From Thiotrichales bacterium (GTDB lineage Bacteria; Pseudomonadota; Gammaproteobacteria; Francisellales; CACEW01): DNA of 18,298 bases. How positions within the stretch are numbered: position 1 is the first letter of the stretch; each line of letters starts with the position of its first letter. The DNA is taken from contig JAHFRR010000013.1 of assembly GCA_023266165.1 (NCBI GenBank), positions 1 to 18,298 on the forward strand, read 5' to 3'. Both the position numbers and the translations under genes were made by a program. The notes beneath the pieces were generated by a model that was given only the letters and a program-made list of their open reading frames with translations, was not told the DNA's origin and did not search any database. Shown here piece after piece: positions 7,834-15,297 of this stretch.

Positions 7834-8427
7834 GTGATCGATGCAGAGGGGTATCGTGCGAATGTGGCTGTCATTATCTTAAACCAGGCGGGTCAAGTTT
7901 TTTTGGGCAAGCGCTTGGGGCAAGACTCCTGGCAGTTCCCTCAGGGAGGGGTGAATCCAGGAGAATCCGTCATGGCAGCCATGTATCGAGAGCTGTTTGA
8001 GGAGGTGGGCCTGCGTCCTCAAGATGTAGCAGTGCTGGCAGCAACGCCTGATTGGATCCAGTATGAGCTCCCCACGCATATGGTACGCAAGCAAGCGCCC
8101 GTGTGTGTGGGGCAGAAACAGAAATGGTTTTTGCTGAGATTGCTTGCACAAGAGTCTCACATCAATCTCCATGCGGGCGAAAAAGCGGAGTTTGATGCGT
8201 GGCGCTGGGTGCCTTATTGGAGTCCATTGACCCAGGTGGTCTATTTCAAACATCAGAGCTATCAACATGCGCTGGATTATTTCGCGAAGCTCTATCCTCC
8301 TGCGCCTGACAGCCATGCGTGTGCGGAGCTTCTAGCGGCACCCATGGATCCCGCGTTACCTCATCAGAGCCATGCCAAAAAGTCTTCACGGTTTTGGCTG
8401 CATGCCCGACGTCGCGGGAAAAAATAG
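7834..8427 (+). CDS. rppH: RNA pyrophosphohydrolase RppH (Nudix), GTG start
   Basis: 197 residues from the GTG at 7834. RppH removes pyrophosphate from the 5' end of mRNA and triggers decay. The GTG is chosen over the upstream ATGs at 7717 and 7792 because TAAGGG lies 7 nt before it and the product then begins (M)IDAEGYRANV, matching the known RppH start. With this start the Nudix box (GGVNPGESVMAAMYRELFEE then VG) occupies residues 38-59, with E53, E56 and E57 as metal ligands, the same numbering as the E. coli enzyme. VCVGQKQKWFLLRL and the final FKHQSYQHALDYF are gammaproteobacterial features. The last ~35 residues are an extra basic tail (KKSSRFWLHARRRGKK). It is divergent from xseB. Confidence 0.95.
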   Translation: MIDAEGYRANVAVIILNQAGQVFLGKRLGQDSWQFPQGGVNPGESVMAAMYRELFEEVGLRPQDVAVLAATPDWIQYELPTHMVRKQAPVCVGQKQKWFLLRLLAQESHINLHAGEKAEFDAWRWVPYWSPLTQVVYFKHQSYQHALDYFAKLYPPAPDSHACAELLAAPMDPALPHQSHAKKSSRFWLHARRRGKK

Positions 8428-8440
8428 CGGGATAAGCAGG

Positions 8441-8458
8441 CTAGACAAATTTGTCTAG
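8441..8458. promoter_or_regulatory. perfect 18-bp palindrome, operator copy 1
   Basis: CTAGACAAATTTGTCTAG is fully self-complementary. It lies 24 bp centre to centre from a second copy with the same 16-bp core (TAGACAAATTTGTCTA), upstream of the DUF4143-type ATPase promoter. A two-site operator is the simplest reading. Confidence 0.8.
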
Positions 8459-8464
8459 TCATGA

Positions 8465-8482
8465 ATAGACAAATTTGTCTAT
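8465..8482. promoter_or_regulatory. perfect 18-bp palindrome, operator copy 2, overlapping the -35
   Basis: ATAGACAAATTTGTCTAT is fully self-complementary and shares 16 bp with copy 1. Bases 8466-8471 (TAGACA) inside it form the -35 of the downstream promoter, so a protein bound here would block RNA polymerase. Confidence 0.8.
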
Positions 8483-8494
8483 CCCTGATATACT
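8466..8494 (+). promoter_or_regulatory. sigma70-type promoter for the DUF4143-type ATPase
   Basis: -35 TAGACA (8466-8471), a 17-bp spacer and -10 TATACT (8489-8494). Each hexamer is close to consensus. The transcript would start near 8501, ahead of the GGAGAG ribosome site at 8514-8519. This excludes the ATG at 8461 as the start of the gene. Confidence 0.7.
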
Positions 8495-8526
8495 CCTGCT
8501 ATCTCAAGGCATTGGAGAGTTTTGTA

Positions 8527-9819
8527 ATGAATTTTTTAGGGGCTCACAGTGTACAGCAGTTTGTTGCGCAAGATCCGCATCTTCGAGCGTTGAGTGCACT
8601 GAAATATCAGTATCGATCGACATGGTGGCAAGCACTCAATCTTACCATTCCGGGTGTTTACATTTTGACGGGTGGACGTCAAGTGGGGAAATCAACCTCG
8701 TGTAAGCTCTTGATCCAGCATTGCTTGGAGGCACAGCACTTTTCATCTCAATCCATATATTACCTTTCGTGCGATGAAATTTTTGATGCGACAACTTTCT
8801 CACAGAAGCTTCGAACTTTCTTAGACGCACAAGATCTGAAGCCTTTTTTGTGCATCATTGATGAGGTGACCTACGTACCGCATTGGGATCGTGTGATCAA
8901 AGCCTTGGCGGACGAGGGGCGATTTACGCAGGGGATCTGTATTTTAACGGGATCAGATACGTTGATTTTGAAAGAAGCTGCCATGCGTTTTCCCGGTCGT
9001 CGAGGGATTGCAGATCAAACGGATTTTCATGTGTACCCCCTCACTTTTAGGGAATATGTCCAGCTGATTCACGCTGTGGAGGGTGAAGGCATGAAGCCGT
9101 TGTCCGAACATTTTCAAAATTATTTAATCTGTGGAGGGTATTTACGAGCGATCAATGATCTTGCAGCACAGGGAAAAATCCAGCCAGCGACGTTCTTGAC
9201 GTATGAGCAATGGGTTCGCGGGGATTTTCTGAAGCAGAATCGGCAGGAATATTTGCTCAAAAACGTTGTCCGTGCATTGATAAAAAATGGCGTATCTCAG
9301 GTATCTTATTCCACGCTGACGGACAATGCGGGAGACATCAGCAAAGAAACCTGTATCCAGTACTGCACGCTTCTGGAGCGTATGGATATCTTGTTTGACT
9401 TGCAAGCGTTTGATCATAACACACGACAAGGATTCCCCAAGAAGGCACGGAAGTTTCATTTTGTGGATCCGTTTATCTTTGAGACCCTAACACGTTGGTT
9501 GCACCGTGAAAATATTTTGACAGGCGAGTTTCCTGTGGCGTATCGGGTTGAGAGCTGCGTTGCCAGCCATTGCTATCGTTATAGCCTGGGGAATGCTTTT
9601 TATTTTAAGGGCCAGCAGGGTGAAGTCGATGTGATTTTTCTCAAGGATCAGCAGGTATTTGCGGTTGAGGTGAAGTGGTCTGGTCAGGTGCGGCCTAATG
9701 ACTCCAAGGCTTTAACTCAATTTAAAAACGCAAAGATTCTCAATCGCCAAGCCTCACCGGGTATTTTTCAGGGTGTACAGATCCAGCCGGTGTGGGAGTT
9801 TTTGTATGGGTTGGTATAG
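8527..9819 (+). CDS. AAA ATPase with C-terminal DUF4143-type PD-(D/E)XK motif (COG1373-like)
   Basis: 430 residues from the ATG at 8527, chosen because GGAGAG lies 7 nt upstream and the 8461 ATG sits between the two operators, before the promoter. Walker A is GGRQVGKST (49-57). Walker B is CIIDEVTYV with D112/E113. A sensor-like ILTGSDTL follows. The C-terminal domain carries E366-V-D368 and VEVKW with E381-x-K383, the PD-(D/E)XK-like pattern of this family. These proteins are widespread in archaea and bacteria, often in many divergent copies, and behave like transferred elements; their function is not established. The gene is full length and single, between rppH and a convergent toxin-antitoxin pair. 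The palindromic operator suggests autoregulation, though no DNA-binding domain is obvious. Confidence 0.88.
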   Translation: MNFLGAHSVQQFVAQDPHLRALSALKYQYRSTWWQALNLTIPGVYILTGGRQVGKSTSCKLLIQHCLEAQHFSSQSIYYLSCDEIFDATTFSQKLRTFLDAQDLKPFLCIIDEVTYVPHWDRVIKALADEGRFTQGICILTGSDTLILKEAAMRFPGRRGIADQTDFHVYPLTFREYVQLIHAVEGEGMKPLSEHFQNYLICGGYLRAINDLAAQGKIQPATFLTYEQWVRGDFLKQNRQEYLLKNVVRALIKNGVSQVSYSTLTDNAGDISKETCIQYCTLLERMDILFDLQAFDHNTRQGFPKKARKFHFVDPFIFETLTRWLHRENILTGEFPVAYRVESCVASHCYRYSLGNAFYFKGQQGEVDVIFLKDQQVFAVEVKWSGQVRPNDSKALTQFKNAKILNRQASPGIFQGVQIQPVWEFLYGLV

Positions 9820-9882
9820 GTGATGCCTCAGGTTGTAGGTGAAGGTGGAATACTTTTTATCTCTTGAGCTCAGTACCTGAGA

Positions 9883-10152
9883 TCACCGAAATAAATCAGA
9901 GTGTGTGCCTGTTCGCTCAAGTCTAATCGCCTCCTCAAGGGGTGTATATATCAGAAGCCAATCGGGCTCGATATGACACTCACGAGAATCACTAAAATTT
10001 CCAGTCAACGTGTGATCTCTATGCTTAGTTTCTAAGGGCTTTTTAGAGGCCAACTGAGACACAATCTGTCTTAATTTTTCAGCTGACTTTCCTCGCTTCA
10101 ACATCAACTTAAAATCTTTTTTAAATCGATGGGTGCGCTCTACAGATAACAC
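9883..10152 (-). CDS. yafQ: YafQ-family type II toxin (RelE superfamily mRNA interferase)
   Basis: 89 residues, starting at a GTG. Members cut mRNA at the ribosome. The catalytic set is present: H47, H60, D64 and H84, with F88 near the end, in DHTLTGNFSDSRECHIEPDW and RTGTHSDLF. These correspond to E. coli YafQ H50, H63, D67, H87 and F91 at a constant offset of three, so the enzyme looks intact. It starts 2 bp after the antitoxin stop and must be translated by coupling, since its own ribosome site is weak. It is convergent with the DUF4143-type ATPase gene. Confidence 0.93.
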   Translation of the reverse strand: MLSVERTHRFKKDFKLMLKRGKSAEKLRQIVSQLASKKPLETKHRDHTLTGNFSDSRECHIEPDWLLIYTPLEEAIRLERTGTHSDLFR

Positions 10153-10154
10153 AG

Positions 10155-10418
10155 TCAGCTACTCAGATCTTCAAACAAGGTATCGACAGATGAAAACCTT
10201 TTGAGGTTTTTGCCTTTCGCGCTTTCTTCTAAAGTTTTTTTTGTCAAGCGATTTGGCATGTTGACGTCAAAAGGTAAGCGCTTCGTTATTTTGATTTGAC
10301 TGAGCAATGCATTGATTGCATCAGACATGGTTAAACCCAAGTGGGATAAGACATCTTCGACATCATGCTTTAATTGCTCATTGACTCGTGCGCGCACAAT
10401 AGAATTCCTTGCATTCAT
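10155..10418 (-). CDS. dinJ: DinJ/RelB-family antitoxin
   Basis: 87 residues from the ATG at 10418 (MNARNSIVRARVNEQ), chosen because AAGGAG lies 6-7 nt upstream; the upstream ATG at 10433 overlaps that ribosome site. The N-terminus looks like a ribbon-helix-helix DNA-binding fold (SIVRARVNEQLKHDVEDVLS then HLGLTMSDAINALLSQI), as in DinJ. The C-terminal half is the charged toxin-binding tail. It is first in the operon, followed by the YafQ-type toxin. It probably represses its own promoter with the toxin. Confidence 0.92.
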   Translation of the reverse strand: MNARNSIVRARVNEQLKHDVEDVLSHLGLTMSDAINALLSQIKITKRLPFDVNMPNRLTKKTLEESAKGKNLKRFSSVDTLFEDLSS

Positions 10419-10463
10419 GGGAATCTCCTTCATGTTAAAGAGTTGAATCTACCTATTTTTCTC

Positions 10464-10492
10464 AGTATAACCGACTTGTAGCTACATTTCAA
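10464..10492 (-). promoter_or_regulatory. promoter and palindromic operator of the dinJ-yafQ pair
   Basis: On the minus strand: -35 TTGAAA (10487-10492), a 17-bp spacer and -10 TATACT (10464-10469). The spacer contains the perfect palindrome TGTAGCTACA (10477-10486), a natural place for an antitoxin dimer to bind. Confidence 0.7.
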
Positions 10493-10522
10493 TAGATTTT
10501 TTTGACACTGCTCCTGTCACCC

Positions 10523-10550
10523 TTGAGTTTATAGACCCTCACGCTATAAT
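10523..10550 (+). promoter_or_regulatory. sigma70-type promoter for gcvPA-gcvPB
   Basis: -35 TTGAGT (10523-10528), a 16-bp spacer and a consensus -10 TATAAT (10545-10550). The leader to the gcvPA ATG is about 30 nt, too short for a glycine riboswitch. Confidence 0.7.
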
Positions 10551-10587
10551 CACCCTCTTTGTTGTTGAATATTGCTGAGAGCACGCC

Positions 10588-11961
10588 ATGGCCTTCATTC
10601 CTCATACCAAACACGATGTTCGTACTATGCTAGAAACCATTGGAGTGTCGAGCATTCAAGATCTTTTTTGTGAGATCCCTGAGTGTTTAAAAGACTTCGC
10701 TTTCTCTAAAATCCCAGAGGGTATCTCTGAGATGGAGATGTTGGCCTTGATGCAAGCACGTGCCGAGCAAGATCCGCGTGTTTTGAATTTTATCGGTGCA
10801 GGGGCGTATGAGCATCACATCCCCGCGGCTGTGTGGGATCTGGTGGGGCGTGGAGAGTTTTACTCGGCCTACACCCCTTATCAGGCGGAAGCGAGTCAGG
10901 GCACACTGCAGTTACTGTATCAATACCAAACCATGATGGCGAGTTTGACTGGGATGGATGCCTCTAACGCTTCGATGTACGATGGCGCCAGTGCCACCAG
11001 CGAAGCCATCTTGATGGCGTTGAGGCTTCAGAAAAAAGGCGATCGCAAGACCGTTTTGATTGCAGGTACCCTGCATCCTGCCTATCGAGAAACCGCGCAG
11101 TGCCTGGTGAGCGCCCAAGGTATTTCGCTTGTTGAGGTTCCTTTGGATGCAAAAACAGGATGTTTGGATCTTCAGGCATTCCACGCTTTATTACGTCACG
11201 ATGTGCAACAAGAAATTGCGGCACTGGTGATCGCTCAGCCCAATTTTCTGGGGCAACTCGAATCTGTCGATCTTCTGACAGACCAGGCGCATCAGCAGGG
11301 TCTGATCGTGATAGGTGTGGTGAATCCCATTTCGCTGGCGGTCTTCAAAGCCCCAGGGCAGTGGGGAGAGCGGGGTGCGGACATCGCTTGTGGTGAAGGT
11401 CAGCCTTTGGGTGTTCCCCTGTCCGCTGGAGGCCCCTACGTGGGGTTTTTGACATGCAAGCAAGATCATATTCGCCAGATGCCTGGGCGCATCATTGGTA
11501 GGACGATGGATGCGGATGGCAGAACAGGGTTTGTTTTGACTCTGCAAGCGCGTGAGCAGCATATTCGACGGGCTAAAGCGACCTCGAATATCTGCACCAA
11601 CCAGAGTCTATTGGTCACCGCGAACACGATCTATCTCTCACTCATGGGTCATGAGGGCTTAACACGCGTGGCACACCAAAGCGCGGCGGGGTTAAGAGCT
11701 TTAGCGCAGCACTTGGCAGGCATTGCAGGGGTCTGTGTCAAATTCGATATTCATAACAGTTTCTGTGAAGCTGTCCTTGCGTTGCCTATACCTGCCAAGA
11801 CCGTCATTGAAAAGATGCTAAAAGAGGGGATTCTGGCGGGATTTGATCTGGGGTTGTTAGATCCGCTCATGAACAACAATTTGCTGATCTGTGTGACAGA
11901 GACGAAAACCCCGGAGATGCTGGTGCAGTATGCTGAGTGCTTAGCGCGAGTTTTAAAATAA
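10588..11961 (+). CDS. gcvPA: glycine dehydrogenase (aminomethyl-transferring) subunit 1, GcvPA
   Basis: 457 residues. This is the N-terminal half of the P-protein, which decarboxylates glycine and passes the aminomethyl group to lipoyl-GcvH. Typical segments are FIGAGAYEHHIP, YTPYQAEASQGTLQLLYQYQ, MYDGASATSEAILMALR and NPISLAVFKAPGQWGERGAD. The start follows a GAGAG stretch and a good promoter. gcvPB follows 52 bp later across an A-rich gap. The genes often found just upstream in glycine cleavage operons (gcvT, gcvH) are absent; a toxin-antitoxin pair is there instead. Confidence 0.96.
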   Translation: MAFIPHTKHDVRTMLETIGVSSIQDLFCEIPECLKDFAFSKIPEGISEMEMLALMQARAEQDPRVLNFIGAGAYEHHIPAAVWDLVGRGEFYSAYTPYQAEASQGTLQLLYQYQTMMASLTGMDASNASMYDGASATSEAILMALRLQKKGDRKTVLIAGTLHPAYRETAQCLVSAQGISLVEVPLDAKTGCLDLQAFHALLRHDVQQEIAALVIAQPNFLGQLESVDLLTDQAHQQGLIVIGVVNPISLAVFKAPGQWGERGADIACGEGQPLGVPLSAGGPYVGFLTCKQDHIRQMPGRIIGRTMDADGRTGFVLTLQAREQHIRRAKATSNICTNQSLLVTANTIYLSLMGHEGLTRVAHQSAAGLRALAQHLAGIAGVCVKFDIHNSFCEAVLALPIPAKTVIEKMLKEGILAGFDLGLLDPLMNNNLLICVTETKTPEMLVQYAECLARVLK

Positions 11962-12013
11962 ATTAAAATAAATAATTAAAAAATAAAATAAAATAATAGT
12001 AGGGGAAGAGAAG

Positions 12014-13468
12014 ATGCTGATTTTTGAAGAATCCTCCAAAGGCCGATGGGCAAAGGCGCAGGCACGAGAAAACTTTGTGAAAGTGGCTTTTCCAAAATTG
12101 CTTTGTCGTCAAGATATTCCCCTATTGCCTGAAGTCTCAGAGCTTCAAGTGGTGAGGCACTATACCCGTTTGTCTCAAAAAAACTTTTCTATTGACACAC
12201 ACTTTTATCCTCTGGGTTCATGTACCATGAAGTATAACCCGCGTGGCGCTCATAAAGCCGCAATGATGCCTGGATTTCTCGGTCGACACCCACTGACACC
12301 CGACTCTCATCAGCAAGGCGTGATGGCCTGTTTATATGATTTACAAGAGATCTTGAAAGACATCACAGGATTTGAAGGCATGGCACTCTCGCCCATGGCA
12401 GGGGCTCAGGGGGAGTTTGCAGGGGTGGCCATGATCAAAGCCTATCATCATTTTCACCAAGACAATGCGCGGGTTGAAATGCTGGTACCCGATGCGGCGC
12501 ATGGTACGAACCCCGCATCCGCTGCGATGTGTGGCTATACCGTCAAAGAGATTCCTACCAATGAGGCAGGTGATGTGGATCTTGAGGCTTTGCAAGCCAT
12601 GTTGGGCCCTCAGACAGCGGGAATCATGCTGACCAATCCCTCGACTTTAGGGGTATTTGAGCGCAATATCCAGGAGATTTCGAGGCGTGTTCATGCGGTA
12701 GGGGGATTGTTGTATTATGACGGTGCTAATCTCAATGCCATTTTAGGGCAAGCAAGACCTGGAGATATGGGCTTTGATGTGATGCATATGAATCTTCATA
12801 AAACTTTTGCAACCCCCCATGGCGGCGGTGGGCCAGGTGCAGGGCCTATCGCGTATCACGCAAAGCTTGCGCCCTTTGCTCCCATCCCTCGTGTCGCTCA
12901 AGACCCGCATGGCCAGTATCGATGGTTGACTCATGCGGATTGCCCTCAGTCGATTGGCCGACTCAGTGCGTTCTCAGGCAATATGGGCGTGTTATTGCGC
13001 GCCTACGCCTATATTCGCATATTGGGTCAGGCTGGGTTGAAAGCGGTGGGGGAATTCGCGACCCTCAATGCCAATTATCTGATGGCTCGCTTGTCTCAGA
13101 TTGGCTTCACCGTAGCGATGCCTGGGCGTATGGCCACGCATGAGTTTATCATCACCCTGAGCCACGAAAAGAAAACCTATCAGGTGAGTGCAATGGATGT
13201 CGCCAAAAGGCTTTTAGATTTTGGCTTTCATGCCCCCACCACCTACTTTCCCTTGTTGATCCCTGAGTGTCTCTTGATTGAGCCGACGGAGACAGAAGCC
13301 AAAGAGACGCTGGATCAATTTGTCGATGCGATGCAGAGCATTCTGCAAGAAATCAAAACGAATCCAGATCTCGTTCGCTCAGCGCCGCATACGCTGCCTG
13401 CCCGGCGTTTGGATGATGTCAGGGCGGTGAAGATGCTGGATGTGGTGTTCAAACCAGAGCGCCATTGA
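12014..13468 (+). CDS. gcvPB: glycine dehydrogenase (aminomethyl-transferring) subunit 2, GcvPB
   Basis: 484 residues. This is the C-terminal half of the split P-protein and carries the cofactor. The PLP lysine is K263 in MNLHKTFATPHGGGGPGAGP, with the glycine-rich loop next to it. PLGSCTMKYNPR and PDAAHGTNPASAAMCGYT are also diagnostic. A strong ribosome site (AGGGGAAGAG) precedes the ATG. It forms an operon with gcvPA. Its stop lies 13 bp from the end of the convergent DUF1703-type gene. Confidence 0.96.
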   Translation: MLIFEESSKGRWAKAQARENFVKVAFPKLLCRQDIPLLPEVSELQVVRHYTRLSQKNFSIDTHFYPLGSCTMKYNPRGAHKAAMMPGFLGRHPLTPDSHQQGVMACLYDLQEILKDITGFEGMALSPMAGAQGEFAGVAMIKAYHHFHQDNARVEMLVPDAAHGTNPASAAMCGYTVKEIPTNEAGDVDLEALQAMLGPQTAGIMLTNPSTLGVFERNIQEISRRVHAVGGLLYYDGANLNAILGQARPGDMGFDVMHMNLHKTFATPHGGGGPGAGPIAYHAKLAPFAPIPRVAQDPHGQYRWLTHADCPQSIGRLSAFSGNMGVLLRAYAYIRILGQAGLKAVGEFATLNANYLMARLSQIGFTVAMPGRMATHEFIITLSHEKKTYQVSAMDVAKRLLDFGFHAPTTYFPLLIPECLLIEPTETEAKETLDQFVDAMQSILQEIKTNPDLVRSAPHTLPARRLDDVRAVKMLDVVFKPERH

Positions 13469-13481
13469 GAACGAGAACGTT

Positions 13482-15200
13482 CTATGCGGGCTTCAGGGGC
13501 GCTTGTGCCGTCGCAACATGCACCCCCTTGCCCTCAAACACCACGCCTATCATCAAGATCTCTGTGATCTGATCATACTGCCTGATTTTGGCCGAGTAGT
13601 TTTTGGATTGGATTTGCTGGAGGGCTTTCTGGGTGAGCGCTTGCGGGTCTTGGTCTGAGGTTGCAATTTTGAATTCTAGAATCAAAGCCCTGCTTTGGGA
13701 TTTGTCTTTAGGAATTAAAATAACATCCGGTCGACCATAACCGCTTTCTTCATTTGAAAACACATAAAACTGATCCATCATCGAAGCAATCAACGCCAAC
13801 GTAAAGCCATGATAAAATGCTTCAGGCTGGTTGGCATAATCATGAAAGCTGGCTGCGGATTCTAAAAAGAACTGCGTTTCTGCCGCAAAGCGCTCGATGT
13901 CCCCCAATGCCAGGCCTTTGATGAGTTGGGTTTGATGCGCCAGGTTTTGAGGCACTTTTTGGAGCCAGCTGGCAAATATCCCACGATAAGACAGCAAAAC
14001 CTCCTGGTTGGGAATTGCAACCTCAGTGATATAATCTGGGGGTTGAAAACAAGAAGATAATACTTTGAGATAACCGCCCAACAGCAATAAATTCCATAAC
14101 ATGCCCTCACTTTCTCGAATCTGATCAAAGCGCATCGTTTCTGAAACCACGACTTTAATAGCTTCGCCTAGAATCAACCGCCCTAATTGCTGTTTTACCC
14201 CCTCAGCACTATTTTGAATAAGCTCTTGTAAAAGCTTATCATCACCACTTAAAATCCAATAGGGCCCCAGCTCGCCTTTGTTGGCAAGGCACTTCATGAT
14301 AGACCAGGGGTTGTAAAGCGTCAGTCCATTGACTTGATATCCGTTATACCACTCTTGAACCTTAGGCTCATCGTGCATTAAGCCTTGATCTTCAAATAAA
14401 GCCACCAGCTCTTCTTGCGTAAATCCAAAAGAGTCGTAGTACTGTTTATCTTTGAGTACCGTATAGGTTTCGCAGTTATTGAGCCCTGAGAGCATACTGT
14501 CTTTGGAGACTCTCAGAATTCCCGTCATCACGCCTTTCTCAACAAAAGGATTATCCTTCATACCTGCGCTCAAAAAATTGCGCATTAGAGATGCGATACT
14601 TTCGAAATGCTTAGTTGAGATAAACGCATGATTGAGGGGGGTGTCATACTCATCAATGAGGATATAGGCTTTTTTACCATGATATTTAAATAAGAGCCTT
14701 GTTAAAACCTTCAGCGCATTCCCCAGCTTTGCAGGGGTCAGTGTCTCTCTCAGATAATGAGTAAAAAGATTGATTTCATCGACATTTAGGCATGAATTTG
14801 CATCGCGAATTAACTCACTGTGCTCCAAAAAAACCGCGTTGATACTGGCAGACAGCATCTCCACAAACTCTTTAAAAGACGCTGCTTTAAGATCTTTTAA
14901 ACTCAAGAAGACCACCGGATATTGGCCTTGATGCCTAGTAATATAATCCCCTGGGATTTTTGAGATTTTAAGTGTATCAAACAGCCCTTTGGTTTTGATC
15001 CCATCCACCGAGGGCGCGAAAAAATGATGAAGCATCGAAAGGTTTAAAGATTTCCCCCAACGGCGAGGGCGTGTGATCACAATGGCTTTGCTGGAATCAC
15101 TCAATACCGCTTTAATAAATAAACTTTTGTCTACAAAGAGGTAATCGCCCAGAACAAGCTCTGAAAAATTACCGCCCCCGGTTTGTATCGCTTTTGCCAT
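13482..15200 (-). CDS. AAA-ATPase-like / DUF1703 protein with C-terminal PD-(D/E)XK domain
   Basis: 572 residues, full length. The N-terminus (FSELVLGDYLFVDKSLFIK) and the P-loop-like RPRRWGKSLNLSML with G49-K50-S51 define the AAA-ATPase_like family. Walker B is YILIDEYDTP with D183/E184. The C-terminal nuclease-like domain shows RPDVILIP (D492) and LILEFK (E509-x-K511), the PD-(D/E)XK pattern of DUF1703/PDDEXK_9. The family is abundant in some intracellular and gut bacteria, often in many copies; its role is unknown. The ribosome site is poor (AAAGATC before the ATG; GAGGTAGG is further up). It lies 97 bp downstream of the kinase-like gene on the same strand and converges on gcvPB. Confidence 0.9.
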   Translation of the reverse strand: MAKAIQTGGGNFSELVLGDYLFVDKSLFIKAVLSDSSKAIVITRPRRWGKSLNLSMLHHFFAPSVDGIKTKGLFDTLKISKIPGDYITRHQGQYPVVFLSLKDLKAASFKEFVEMLSASINAVFLEHSELIRDANSCLNVDEINLFTHYLRETLTPAKLGNALKVLTRLLFKYHGKKAYILIDEYDTPLNHAFISTKHFESIASLMRNFLSAGMKDNPFVEKGVMTGILRVSKDSMLSGLNNCETYTVLKDKQYYDSFGFTQEELVALFEDQGLMHDEPKVQEWYNGYQVNGLTLYNPWSIMKCLANKGELGPYWILSGDDKLLQELIQNSAEGVKQQLGRLILGEAIKVVVSETMRFDQIRESEGMLWNLLLLGGYLKVLSSCFQPPDYITEVAIPNQEVLLSYRGIFASWLQKVPQNLAHQTQLIKGLALGDIERFAAETQFFLESAASFHDYANQPEAFYHGFTLALIASMMDQFYVFSNEESGYGRPDVILIPKDKSQSRALILEFKIATSDQDPQALTQKALQQIQSKNYSAKIRQYDQITEILMIGVVFEGKGVHVATAQAPLKPA

Positions 15201-15297
15201 GATCTTTGCCTACCTCTATTCCATACAGCCCAGTGTAGCACATCTTTTGGAGATTTTGGAGGTTTTGTCTGGGGATGGGGTGGTTGAGGCTCAGGGG

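Noticed and set aside
8461..8526. Extension of the DUF4143-type ATPase to the ATG at 8461
   Set aside because: That ATG lies between the two palindromes and upstream of the -10 at 8489-8494; the ATG at 8527 has a proper ribosome site.
9825..9878. CTCAGGT ... ACCTGAG inverted repeat between the DUF4143-type ATPase and yafQ as a bidirectional terminator
   Set aside because: Only 7 bp of stem with a loop of about 40 nt; too weak to call.
10551..10587. Glycine riboswitch ahead of gcvPA
   Set aside because: The leader after the TATAAT is only about 30 nt and has no paired elements; it is too short for the aptamer.
11962..12013. A-rich AAATAA-type tract between gcvPA and gcvPB as a repeat element or terminator
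   Set aside because: It is low-complexity A/T sequence without a stem; it most likely is just a spacer before the strong gcvPB ribosome site.
13474..13483. AGAACGTTCT palindrome at the gcvPB / DUF1703-type junction as a terminator
   Set aside because: A 10-bp self-complementary site has no loop or T-run and is short enough to be chance.
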